From NCBI RefSeq assembly GCF_910589235.1, contig NC_060955.1, positions 15,638,838 through 15,702,837 on the forward strand: DNA of 64,000 nt, in the 5' to 3' direction. Source of the stretch: Vespa crabro (Eukaryota; Arthropoda; Insecta; Hymenoptera; Vespidae). The notes below the pieces were generated by a model, which was not told where the DNA came from, ran no database searches, and saw only the letters and a program-made list of their open reading frames with translations. The translations under genes and the position numbers were made by a program. Shown here one piece after another: positions 12,537-24,888 of the stretch. Within the stretch, counting starts at the first letter, position 1. Every line of letters starts with the position of its first letter.

Positions 12537-15195
12537 TTTTTCTTCCTGATTCTTTTCCTATTTCTTTATTCCAATCTGCAGGGAAATCCCTTTGCCCTCC
12601 ATGGCTTTCGCTATCGCGAGATCGACACGAGGGAGATTGTTCTTCGTCGACTCCGACCCTGCGTAGGCAAACAATAATAACATCGTCGATGAAGGTAGAG
12701 GGTGGTCGGAAGAACGGATGAAAATACACCCCCAGAGGGAACAATTTATTAATATTACTGCCAGTGATTAGATGAAAGTACATAGAGAACGTCGTCGACG
12801 TTGCGATAAGCCAGAGGACCACGACTTACCGATATAGAGACGAGAGAAATTTCACCGGAAATGAAGTTTCATTCCTCTTAAGTGACTGCTAGCAATATAG
12901 ATCAATAATATAAATCTCTGACCAAATGTAGTATAAAAAAAGTTCAATAAAAAAAAGTAGTCCCGAGTATGTATTTTTATTTTTTGTCAATGGCTCTTGT
13001 CAATAAATCTTCTTTATCGAACGAAATAACGTGAAAAATTCAAAAAGATATATCTTTAAATAGTTGCGTGTATACACGTAAAAAATTTCTATGGCCAGTT
13101 TCCTAGCCAATAATACTCGATGACGAGAGAAACGTGCAATAAAAGAGAAGAAGATTCACGAGAAGTATATGATTTCAGGCGGTATAATAATAACAATAGA
13201 GCGAGTCACATTTGGTACTAATTGTTTCTCTGTTCCCTGTCCCACAAGGAACGTTCTCTTTTTTTCTCTCTTTTCAAAGCTTCTTCCAACCATCCCAAAC
13301 ATTAGATACCGTAAAACTAAACAAGCAACATAATGTATGGTTTGTGGTGGGCAGTAAAAATTCGTCGTATCACGTTAAGAATAGAGAAGGGGAGAAGAGA
13401 AATGAGAATCGTATTACGGAAGTAACGATAATAGCTAATAAACATCAGCTGACTGCTCGTAAGATGTTATGCACTAATTGCTATCATAAATCTGTCCACC
13501 TCGATATAGCATGTAAACCATCGTTATGCCTTTTCCAAAAAGATACTTTGCACTCTTTCTACTTCTATCGATTTCGTTGAATTCTATTTTATTATGTGTT
13601 TATTAATATAGTAAACATGTTAAACGAAATTCTCACCATATACACTTGTAATACTGTAACATAAACGATTAATTATTTCAGAGATAAGTATTATTATAGT
13701 AATAAATATTGAATTTATTATTATAGTGATGAGATTCGAATTTAATTAAAATGTATAATAAATAGAAATTAAATTGTTCTTTTAAAGTGAAAGCACAACA
13801 AATAATACAACATTAAATGTATGATCAATCTTATAAGTTTTCAATATATTTCAAATACTTATGAAATTAATTTCATCATAAAGACAAAATGTTATGTTAA
13901 TTCATTAGATTAAAATATGTTAAGTACAGTTGTCTTTAAAAGCGTTTATGATTTAAACCAATTACGATTGTCTATGTAGTAAGTCACTCGGTAATTATCT
14001 GAAGAAAAATTTATTAATCATGAGATATTATTATACAAAAAAAAACTGACAAAATTTAGTAATAAATATACAAATATATAATAAATATAGAAAACTTTAC
14101 AATTTGTATAATTAATTTTTTATATAAAAATACTTTCAAAAGAAATAGAAAATCCAATTAAAAATTCGCTTTTCATATTACCAGCTGATGTTTCCTCTTT
14201 ATGTGATCTATAAGTTTAATATCTACGATATTGACATAAATGATTTATCGATCGATAATATCGATATTACCACATATATTATTTCTGTTATAATATCGAG
14301 TAATATCGACATGCGGTCGGTATATACTTGTCGGTATATATTACAGTCGGTACAATACTGGCCCATTTATGTGATTATCATGTGAATTGAAAAGTTCCAA
14401 CTTACAATTAATAAAAATTAAATTTATGATGAAAATATCAAATTTGATTTGTTAAACAAATTTTGAATTTTCTTTTTCTAGGTATTTAAAAGTAGGTATT
14501 TATTTCAAGACAAATTAAAATCATTTTCAAATATTTTCATAAAAATATATTATGACTTTAATCTACTTTTATGATGAATTGATTTATTTTTATAACAATA
14601 TTGAAATTTTTAATATTTTGGAAAAAGTAGACCTATTAGCCTATAAACATAAATTATATATTAATTGTTTTTAGTTTAGGATTTTCGACAGTTAATACAC
14701 AAGTATTCGTTTTCTTTTACCTTACGCATTTATCACTATACTAATAAATCCAATAGTTGTTATTTTAATGATAGTTGTCTGTCAAATATTTCATCGTTTA
14801 TATTATATTATTACAAGTGAATATTTCACGAAGAAGCATGCAGTTTGTTTTTAAGATCTCAGATATTTTATTTAATGCAAGCGTATATATATAAATATTT
14901 ATATATGCACGTTTACATATTAATATATTATATTAATATTATATTGTGATATAAAAGTATATATAATCCCAAAAAGTTGAATACCGAAGGCGTTTGTATT
15001 ATTTCCACGTATAATTGTCACATAATTATCATTATATCGAGCTATTTTGAATGTTGAAATTTGAAGGCTTCGCTTGCATCAATAAAATACCTCCTAGATG
15101 ATGAAAACAACAAGGTAAATCGTGAACCGCATAATGCTTTTCCTAAAACGAACGTAATCGCGTCAAGGGCTTAAAACCATCGACTCCACAATCAC

Positions 15196-18100
15196 CTTTC
15201 CAACTCCGAAGCGAACTGACGGGCTTCGTCGTTTCGTTCGCTAACGTGATTTCGTGTCGTCGACCTGACATGGTAGACGTCTGTTGGTCTTCCGGCTAAC
15301 GTCACCGCTAAAGTCTGAAATGACGATCATAATTGAGGGATTAAAATTAATCGGGAAAGTTTCACTCTGAATAGAACCCTGTGATAAACCTATTATATCT
15401 CGCAATATCATATATTTATGTGGATCTCGTTTTAGATTTCTACCATGATAGATTATAAAAAGAGGAGAGTTTATGTTTCAAGAAGCCGATCCCTTAAAAA
15501 ACAAATCTGAAATTTAATCGAGATTGATTTTATTGGAATATGAAAAGAGTAGGAATAGCAGAACATTTACGATTCGACACAATCGGTATTCAAACCGAAG
15601 AACTGTCCGTAAGTCACATGCGGCAGGTGGCACCTATTGGTAACCGAAGAAACCGTCGTCTCGACGTTAGTCGATTCGGATCGATATTGCACGACGTTGG
15701 TAAACCGGCTACATATGTGCACTTTCGCTTCAATTGAGTTCTGATCCGTGCTCAATCCAATTTCGTTACTTCTTTCATACACTACTTATAAAACGGCATA
15801 GAAGACGACTTTATGAAGAAGTATCACTATCCTACGAATAATCCGATCATGAAACCGTCCATAGATCGGCTCATATTTTAACGTTCTCGTATATACCTTT
15901 CGAAATGAGAATTTGTACCCTTTTTCCTTCCATTCTTCCTTCCATTCTTCCTTCCATTCTTCCTTCCATTCTTCCTTCCATCTTTTTCTTTCTCTATTTT
16001 TCTTTCTTTCCTTCAATGCATATTCCAGAGTTTTCCAATTATCTCGCGAATGAGTTTTCCAATCGAATAAGCTTTTTTTTTTAATTAACATCTCTTATGT
16101 ATAATTATCGTGCGTTTTCATATATTTCTCTTTCATTATTTTCGTCGAAATATTCTCAACGAAGTTCCCCTCCCATTTACGTCTACATTTTTAATTTCCT
16201 CCTTTCAAATTCCATTGAGTAGAAGAGACTCGTAGAATTACTTTAGAAATAATAGAATTTATCGTACGTAAAACGCACACATATACGTACTATCACAAAA
16301 AAATGCATGCATATTACATGATGCTCTGTTTCGTGCTGGTCTTTCTTATCCTATCGTTCATTCAAGTCAACATCGTGAGCTACAGGAATGGGAGAACGGA
16401 GCAAAGTTTGCTCCGGCGACTTTCGTTGCGCTCGAAAGTACTCCGTGCGAATTGTTCGGAAGCTGGCAATCTGCCCGACACCTGTCAGAACCGAGGTAAG
16501 AACTATCAACGTTTCGAGATAGGCTTTCGAAGTAGCTGTCGACTGCGGCAGTCTCGGAATAGGTTCGCCAACTTTATTTCAACACTCTGCCGATACTTTT
16601 TTCTTTGTATTTATTTATTTATTTTTTTTTTATTTTTTTTTATTTTTTTTTATTTTTATTTTTTTTTTTTATTTAAACGAGCGACCGCGATGTATCTTAC
16701 AAAGTGGGTGTTACTTGCGAAACGAGCGAGTCTGGAACACGTCGATGAAATTTTTGTCTTCGCGTTCAATTCGTTTTTGCTTGGTGTACATACGATAACG
16801 CTATTTTCTTGGTGTGAAAAAGCATGTTCGATGTAAATTCTTATGAAATTATTAATTTCCGAATAGGTTCTGACTGTTTTCTTCATCATCCGTAATAAGT
16901 TTCAACCAATATAACGATCGTCGGGCTACTGCTCCTTATAATACAATAAGCAATTACGAACAGAAAGGTGGAACGGTTATTTCGTAAGTAGACTACAGCC
17001 AGTAATTTTCTATTACGATCGCTTAGGTAACTTTCTGTCTTTCTTCTTCATCTTTGGCAAATATTAGCAAAGATGTCCGTTCAAATCGATATCACATATG
17101 CAGGTACCCGTCTTATTTTTCCGAACATTTTACACAGATCTATTTTTTCAATAATAGATCCAACTCGATGAATGTACTTTTTAAATATTCTCGGACAACC
17201 GTTACATACGTTGTTTTACAAGAAAGAGCTCATCAAATTCATTTCGCAAATGGCATTCTATCGATAGACACGATGCGGGTTTAATAAACATTTCTGTGAC
17301 TTCTTTACTTGTCAGTCATATTCCGATAGGCATATTTTCATGCTCTATTAGTTATGTGGGTTCCTTGCGTGCGATTAGACCATTATGTAATAATATAATA
17401 ACGCAAACGTTGAAATCAATCCTACTAGATTCTAGTATCGCCTTTTGTCTACTGCTTACACGAGATGTTAAATAAAACGTGTCTTGGCATTTGTTAAACT
17501 GTTCTCTTACACTTTCGGTTATACTCTTTTTATCGATAGCATTTATACTACATTACTACCTACATATGTCATTTCCTATCGCAACTTTCGCAAATCTACA
17601 TTTAAATTGTTATTCGCTATTTCAATAAAATATCGATCATGACTTAAATAAGTATCTATTATTGCGTATAAATCATTAATAAATATTCGTTAATGGTCAT
17701 ATTCAATATTAGAAAAAAATTAAAATTTCTGTAAGTATCAAATATCTGCATGTAATATATTATCATACTGTATATTTCCTTATCATATTATTGCAATTAG
17801 ATTAGATAAACTTTTATAACTTTTACATCAATTGGATCAAATAAATAAATGTATTTTATAAAGTCTTATCTGTTTCAATTATTAGCCTTCTAAATTTAAT
17901 TATTTTATTTCAATGATGGCAAAATATCAAACAAGAAAGAATAATTTATTTTGCCTAAAAGATCTTCTTTTATATATATATATATATTTTTTTTAATTTC
18001 TTCTTATATATCCCTTTCCTTAAGTATTAAAATTTTATCAATTTGATTTCCAATTACTCTAATACTCTAATATTTATTATTTCTAAATTCAATTATTTTA

Positions 18101-18287
18101 ATCAAATGATTACTCATCATTATTTAAGTAATTAATAAAGTAAACAAAATGAAATATATTATGAAACTGGGCGATTTAACCGAAACCATACTTGTTTACG
18201 AGATTCAAAGGGAAGCAAACGATAATCAGACCAACAAAGTGTAAACTCATTTCTCATTAAACTCACGAACCGCAGTATGGAGAGCAT
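15196..18287 (-). CDS. unrecognised secreted-protein gene, 5' part (two coding exons)
   Basis: Two minus-strand exons fit together. Exon 1 (18287-18267) reads MLSILRF and ends at the donor GTGAGT. Exon 2 (15314-15196) follows a TTTCAG acceptor, opens with TLAVTLAGRP and continues for 39 codons to ...ELE, ending in phase 2 at a GTGATT donor. Joined in phase 0, residues 1-14 form a short signal peptide with likely cleavage before GRP. The next ~33 residues are polar and charged. Exon 2 is clearly richer in G+C than its flanks, and the other two frames are stopped. A TCAGT initiator lies near 18480. The layout suggests a secreted protein or propeptide, but I do not recognise the family. The 3' exons (below 15196) were not found with confidence; a phase-compatible candidate lies at 12.6 kb. 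Confidence 0.45.
15925..15981. repeat. 12-bp tandem repeat
   Basis: About 4.6 copies of a 12-base unit, CCATTCTTCCTT. Read on minus it is Trp/Lys/Glu-rich low complexity, with no sign of translation. Confidence 0.9.
16303..16895 (+). CDS. candidate small secreted Cys-containing protein, nested antisense
   Basis: Exon 1 (16303-16495) begins MHAYYMMLCF and has a long hydrophobic stretch to about residue 25 that looks like a signal peptide. A basic, Arg-rich segment follows, then a tail ending NCSEAGNLPDTCQNR, and the exon stops in phase 1 at the strong donor G|GTAAGA. The nearest phase-compatible acceptor (16865-16866) would add GSDCFLHHP and a TAA stop at 16893-16895, giving about 73 residues. 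Another acceptor at 17069-17070 is also in phase, so the second exon is uncertain. The gene lies wholly inside the intron of the minus-strand gene at 15196-18287. The family is not recognised. Confidence 0.35.
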
Positions 18288-20396
18288 TCCGATCCATCAA
18301 AGAATGCGTTCGATCGAGCGTAAAGAAACGTGCTCGCGATCATAAACTCTCGCGACCTCGGCCAATTCCGTAGGTTGCGTGGAAAGAGAAGAAAAGAGAA
18401 TAGAAAAATATAGAAATATTATTAGCGTATACGTCGCGTAAAAGTAATAGATTCTCGATAAACTCGTTAACGTTGTGGACTGATACAGGTTACTCGAACT
18501 TGTTTAGTCGAGTCTATCGAGATGTTCTCCGGACATGTTCGCGGTCCAAGCACAAAGTATTCATAAATCTCTTTCCTTCGTTTTCTTCTCTCATAAAACA
18601 GTGTCCTTAATGCCTGCTATACCACAATTCTATCCAACTACCAATCTTAACCATAGCAGTTTGCAGTATCCAACTTATTAATGATCACAATATTTACTCT
18701 TGTGCGTAGACATTTCGATTTTCTCTACAGAAATATTATATATGAAAATCTTTTTCCATCATTACAAACAGGAATGTAATGTATTCGTCTTATGCGTAAT
18801 TATTGTGGCTGCATATATAAAATAGAATCTTATTTATCTGTTATAGAGTCTTATTTATCTGACGAATCCATGCACTGTTACATCGGAGTTAAACATTTAT
18901 TAATACAAATGTGTCTTCAGAAATGTCCCTTATTGTAAAAAATTCTTTATTATAAAAAAATGTCCATTTTTTTTCTCTTTATAAAAAAAGGAACGTAATT
19001 GTAAAGATATAGCGGACCGATATTGGCCGATGACGAGTCGCAATCTTCCTTCACTGCACCTTAATTCGTTTGGAATGTTATCATTAACTCGTTCGAAGGT
19101 TGTGAATACGTAATCAAGGCAAACTCGGAGGGTCGCACGAAGGAGCGGCTTCGCACGTAAATTCATTCAGCTTTACCATTGTTACTCTCCCTCTCTCTCT
19201 CTCTCTCTCATTTATTTTTTCTTTTCTTCTTTCTTCCCCTTTCTTTTCTTTCTAAGGCAATCGAGAAAAGGCTCGATATTTCCTGTGCAAGAACTTCTTA
19301 ATGAGCTTACGCGTCACGCATAAATTGCATTGGTTTTTCTATACGCAATATATTTATCCTTCTCCTTCGTTGCTCTTCGAAAGAAATATCGAAAGTAAAT
19401 GAAAAGATTTCGATCTAAATTATTTGAGTGAGGAAAGGTGTAAAGAGCGAAAGTGAGGGTGATTCCATAGAAAAAGTTGGCTTGGGGAACCTTCTATTGT
19501 GCCTTCTTTCAAACCCTCTTTCACTATCTCTCTCTATCTCCCTCTCTCTCTTTTTCTTTTTCTTTTTCTCTGTCTATTTCACATTGAATCTTCGATTCGA
19601 TGTTATCTAGTAACGATTCGTTTTTTGTTCAAAGAATCGAAAATCGTACGATCCATAAACGACGAAACGAAAGAAAACTACTCGTCAACAAGAGAAACGA
19701 CGATGAGATTTTCAATATGTAACAATGTATATCAATAATTATCAAATTTTAATGAATCAATATTTAACAATATTAACACTGATATAACGAAATTGCACAA
19801 AGCGCACTGTAATTGACGTAATCGTATTTCTTATGTAGAGAATGTAAATGAAGAGTTAGTCTATATTTTTTAAATTCAACAATCTCATATTTCATTATCA
19901 TTTTTAATGCCTCGTAGCAATCATCATTACTAATTATCAATGATCAATTTGTATCTAGTATTTCGACCAAAGGAAAAATATAAACCTTGAAAGATTTCCG
20001 ATGAATTCGATGTAGGTAAATAGCAAATAGCTGACATCGGTTGAAGTAAAAGTTCGATATAATCTATCGAAGGCTTGTTTGGTAGACTGGAAGCAGCGAT
20101 ATTTGAGAAGAACGAAGGTAACGGAGGTCGCGCGAGCAGAAAACATTGATAGCGCGCATTTCACGCTGTCAAATACACGTCTCATGTCCCGGTGTATCTC
20201 GAATCGAGTCCAAAATTATATGAATTTACGCTTGAGATAAGCCGTTTTATACTCCCGATCGAATATTTCCACTTTCCCTTTTAGACTGCGTGCAGAGTAT
20301 CTTCGCGCTTCTTTGCGCAACCTCAACGTATTCTATTTTCTATTCTTCTCTGTCCTTTCTTTGTTCCCCTTTTTTTCGACACGACAATGTCTAAAG

Positions 20397-20400
<4 letters not shown>

Positions 20401-20470
<70 letters not shown>
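20401..20470. repeat. (AG)n microsatellite
   Basis: About 35 uninterrupted AG units, the longest pure dinucleotide tract of this type in the window. Confidence 0.95.
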
Positions 20471-20472
<2 letters not shown>

Positions 20473-21552
20473 ATAAAGAGAGAAAGAGAGGAAGAGAACA
20501 AAAATTAAAACAGAAATAATTCATCTGAGAAGAAATTCACGGATAAAAGATAAGATGTCGCAAACAACTGTGCGAAAAATTATAGAACGCATTTCGATTT
20601 TCCATAGAGATTATATATGATAGACATAAGAGAAGATAAGAAGATTACGTAGTTTAATTGTAAGTTATAATTATTGTGCCCTTATTATTACTAGATAAGA
20701 GAATGGCAAATACTATAAATATCTAAAGAAAAATTACGTAGTTTCACCAAAGGTGAAAAAAATTATCCTTAATATTAAGAATAATATTAGAAATTGGAAG
20801 AAATTTTGTTTATCTAAAGTAATGTTTTCGCAGTTGCTACGGCTCCCTTTTACTGCAGACGAGTCACACACGTCTGTTCATTTACGACGTAAAAATCGAT
20901 CCACGAAGAACGTCAACGAACCAAGCTATCTGCATTCATTTCGTAGATTATACTTCACGGTTGACTAAGATCGATCATGGTCGTTAACACGTTCTCTCTT
21001 CTTTTCTCCGTTACTCTCGTGATTTGCATCGTTCTTAAATCGTTCGTTCGTAGTTGTAATCGTTTAACGAATCTCGCGAAGAGGAAATCAAGTCGCTGAC
21101 TCAGCCAGGCTTTTTCCGGGCTACATCGGTAAGCGATTTCGTAGCACACGGAGGAATAAAACGCCAGCTGGCTGAGTGGTTGGCCGTTTCTGCACGCTTT
21201 CGAATCTTGCCGATGGTCGACCACCAGCGAGTACCTACTATAGTCTCATTGTAACGAACGATGCTTTTCTTACGACGCAATAAATGTTCCGGGAGTGCTT
21301 TGCAGATCGATATCGATACAAATGCTACTTTACGGAACGTACAGGCGAATTCTTAGTTTTTCAAGAAAGTGAATTACATAGAAGCAGTAAATTTTCGACC
21401 GTATCGATCGATTCATCTCGCAAAACAGTCGTATTTTACTTCATCGCATTTGTACCTAGAATTCGAGAAATGTGAAAATACATATAGGGTAATAAAACAA
21501 TCGTTTGAAAATCGTAGTAAATTAAGTAGAAGTCAATACTAAATGATGTTTT

Positions 21553-21674
<122 letters not shown>

Positions 21675-22622
21675 AATATAAAATTAAGAAAGATATATGT
21701 ATATATACAACACATATTTATTTCATTTTTTGCTGCAAAATTAATGTTTAATTTTGCATCATATAATTATAAATTATACTTATTGTAAAATCGTTAATAT
21801 ACTATATATAATAGCTCGATTATTCGATATATATACATACATATCCATACATAATAAAACTTTTGAATATTATCTAAGTTAGTGGTTATACTCACCTTTT
21901 TCATTTGAACCGGTTTTGCGTGTTTAAATAACAGATCATTGAGCACTGAATGATTATTTTTTTCGTGGCTTATCTTGTCATTCGATACCCCTATTTGTAT
22001 GATTTCCGATACATGCATTTCTACTTTCTAAGAAGTTAGTCATACATTCTTCCTTGTCGTGCTAAATGACAGTTTCTACCATGACTTGATTACGAAATCT
22101 CAATCAAGGATTCCGATTTGTATTCATTAATTCATTAATTCTTTATAATCCAATTTTCTTCATTATTTATAAATTATATAATGTACATTTATAGAATAAT
22201 TTAGTATAGTTACAATTATAAGTACAACTATTCTATATTAGATATCTTATTCTTAATAAAAATAAATCTTCGAGTATAAAGTAATAATTTGGAGCGAAGT
22301 AATAAATTTTGTAGCGAGGAAATGAAGTAAGACTTACAAAATACGAATGTATAAATATGGGACTTCAAACGTGTGTGTTATATGACGTTATATCTTATAA
22401 CTACGTTCTAACTAGATGTCGCTTAACAACAAAATTATTGTTGTTCAACCAATCAAAATCTGTTGGTAGTATGATAATGCGACAGTGTTCATACACAACC
22501 TGTTGTCGAGTATTATTTACGACACTAAAATAGGCCTTTTCTTCACTTCAAAAATCAATAACTTCGTGAAATTATACATTGTTATTATAGACATCACAAA
22601 GTGATTTAAAATGCGATAAACA

Positions 22623-22686
22623 TGCTGTAATATTTAGTTTATTGGGCATGCAATGCGACAAAAAATAAATTGGTTTGAATTTCAAA
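22623..22686 (+). repeat. diverged direct repeat, copy 1
   Basis: About 64 bases sharing the order TGC-GTAATATTT, GCATGC-ATGC-ACAAAAAA and T-TGAATTTCAAA with 23164-23237. No open frame is conserved. Confidence 0.55.
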
Positions 22687-22768
22687 GATTAAGTTGAGAC
22701 TATATAGATATAAATCAAAGAATTATTAGTTTAATAGATATTTTAATTTAAATATTGCTAAACAATCC

Positions 22769-22771
22769 ACG

Positions 22772-22797
<26 letters not shown>
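22769..22797. repeat. (CA)n microsatellite
   Basis: About 14 CA units. Confidence 0.9.
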
Positions 22798-22802
<5 letters not shown>

Positions 22803-23163
22803 ATTTACTAAAATGTAAGAGTAATAGTAAATAAATGGTAGTAGTAAGAAAGAATAATGGTTTCTTAACAATATTTAAATAAAAATATTTCTCAGACTAA
22901 TAATTTTTCGACATATACGGATCAATACTTTTTCATAAAGAATGTCTACCTTCATCAAAAATTAATACATTAAAAATCGTATGTTCATATTTAAAAAAAA
23001 AAAATTGATCTTCATATGATTTTTTCGTGTCCGTCTACAAAAATTTTAATAATATTAGAATATTATTAAGCATTTTAAGCCATTTAGATTTTATCTGGAA
23101 TCGCTACAGAATAATAGTGAATATTATATACATAAAATAAAAGTAATGAGAAGCGTTAGGAAG

Positions 23164-23237
23164 TGCAGTAATATTTTCTTCACATTGACGTATTATGCAT
23201 GCGATGCAACAAAAAACAATCTGATCTAAATTTCAAA
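23164..23237 (+). repeat. diverged direct repeat, copy 2
   Basis: Second copy of the block at 22623-22686 with substitutions and a ~10-base length difference. It keeps the GCATGCGATGCAACAAAAAA core and the TTTCAAA end. Confidence 0.55.
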
Positions 23238-24563
23238 CCTTATGATTGTTAAATACGACATTGTCAGTCATAATATTTGAAATCGAATTTGGAAGCGATC
23301 ATAGAATATGCTATCTTCGTTTATCGTCGTATTGATGGAGACAGAATGATGATCGACCTATATGATGATTCTTTAATCATACGACATCCAATAAAGACGT
23401 AAGCATAAAAGAAAAATCGCGTAGACATAATATTTGAGAAAGACGTATCAGATAGATTTCAAAGTCAGTTGTTCACTATTGTAAATAAAAACATTACGAC
23501 GCATTTAAAAATCGTTTAACACTCGTTCTTCGTTTGTTATGTTCTTATTTTGTTTGTGTACCGACGATCTTTATATAATTCAATCAATTATTCGTCAACT
23601 ATCGTGCGATAATGTTCTGTATGAGACATTTGATCTATAACCTAGTTTCTAAACTAATTTTTGCACTTTTAGCTTTTTTATGCAGCTTCATTTGAAACAT
23701 ATTGCGACGTCAGATTACTTAATTAACGTATGTATGTAGATCCATTCGCTTGAACTTTCTATACATTAATTCATATCAAAGTCGTTTTCAACATACGATA
23801 ATTGCGTTCTAAGAATCGCTTTTCTTTATGGAAACGAAAGGAATACAAATTTGGGACGAATAAAATGAAATGAATCACATGGAGAAACATATTTTTCAAG
23901 AAGTTTTTGTTTTTTAATTTTTATTCCATTATAATGTATGGTTATTTACAGCTTATTACTATTTCGTTATCGATCCGATCTCATTGATAAACTTATCCGT
24001 TCACTTTTAGCCGTTTCCTAAGACGCCGAGCGTCAGTTTTACGATAAATGATCATGGTCTGATCTTTCTAAGACAAGATTTTCTCTGTAAATGTAAAATG
24101 ATGCATATTTTAACTCAACGTTTCAGAAATAACGAATAATTTACCTTCAAAATCGATTTAAGAAATAAGCACCGCGAGAGCATTCGAATATGACTCAAGT
24201 ATTAATTAGTCGTTCGTTAATAGCCAATGGATTACAATATAAACATTTTAAAAAATAGGATAAATTGACTTTTCTTAACTCTGAAGGGTTTTTCATCAAT
24301 CAATAAACAATTACACTTGTAAAATATATTATTAATATTTATTCTATCTACAATAATAATAACATTTCGAGCACAATCAGTTTGGACGGATATAATCTGT
24401 GCTATTACTTCGCACCATCGAAGCGCGATTACTATTAATTATAATAAAAATAAATAAAAGTATATTAATATGAACTTCAAGATATAGAAAAATTCATTTA
24501 CAATTACGAGCGGTTAAAAACTCGTGAATCAACAGCTATGAGAATCAAAGTAGCATAAGTTAT

Positions 24564-24569
24564 TTTATT
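24564..24569 (-). terminator. possible poly(A) signal of the 87-aa gene
   Basis: AATAAA on the minus strand about 320 bases past the TAA stop at 24889. It is plausible in position but not unique in AT-rich DNA. Confidence 0.3.
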
Positions 24570-24888
24570 GTTTTACAAATTTATATTCAAAGCTATCGAT
24601 CTGTTTGATTTACCACTTTCATTCACAGCTATTGACGCATGTAACTTTGGTACACATTGATATTAAAATTTCGAATTAATTGGACTTTAATTAATTACTT
24701 TGATCTCTCTTTACTCTCTTCCTTCGTTTTTCCATGTTCATTGCTCGATGGCAAGAATCTAATTTTACGTACTTCTTAATATATTCCTTTGTTAAATGAG
24801 CATATCGCGACACAATAGTTCCATACTACCTCTTTGTTGTCTTCTAGGAGAACACCTATGTTCATTATCCCATCTCGTTCAGGTTGAT

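Larger units (their letters stand above)
1..15195. other. gene-poor AT-rich region
   Basis: No open reading frame or exon chain in this 15 kb can be tied to a known family. Open frames up to about 140 codons occur (for example 2378-2806 on plus and 7303-7674 on minus), but they lack signal peptides, conserved motifs or convincing flanking splice sites and look like chance frames in AT-rich DNA. The region holds simple repeats, a short direct repeat (8.4/8.65 kb), a GC-rich island (9.5-10.1 kb) and an exon-like block near 12.6 kb, listed separately. It could be intergenic DNA or long introns or UTR of a gene lying outside the window. Confidence 0.55.

Noticed and set aside
12448..12822. 124-codon minus-strand frame ending in a long RERERE run
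   Set aside because: The end is the complement of the (CT)n/(CTTT)n microsatellite. Only the 12590-12676 part looks exon-like and is reported separately.
20313..20524. Frames of repeated RE/ER or SL/LS residues on both strands
   Set aside because: Translation of an (AG)n microsatellite.
21893..21907. Minus-strand MKK followed by consensus donor GTGAGT as first exon of the gene at 15196-15314
   Set aside because: MKK joined to TLAVTLAGRP gives too short a hydrophobic core. The exon at 18287-18267 (MLSILRF) makes a better signal peptide with the same phase. MKK could still belong to another, unseen gene.
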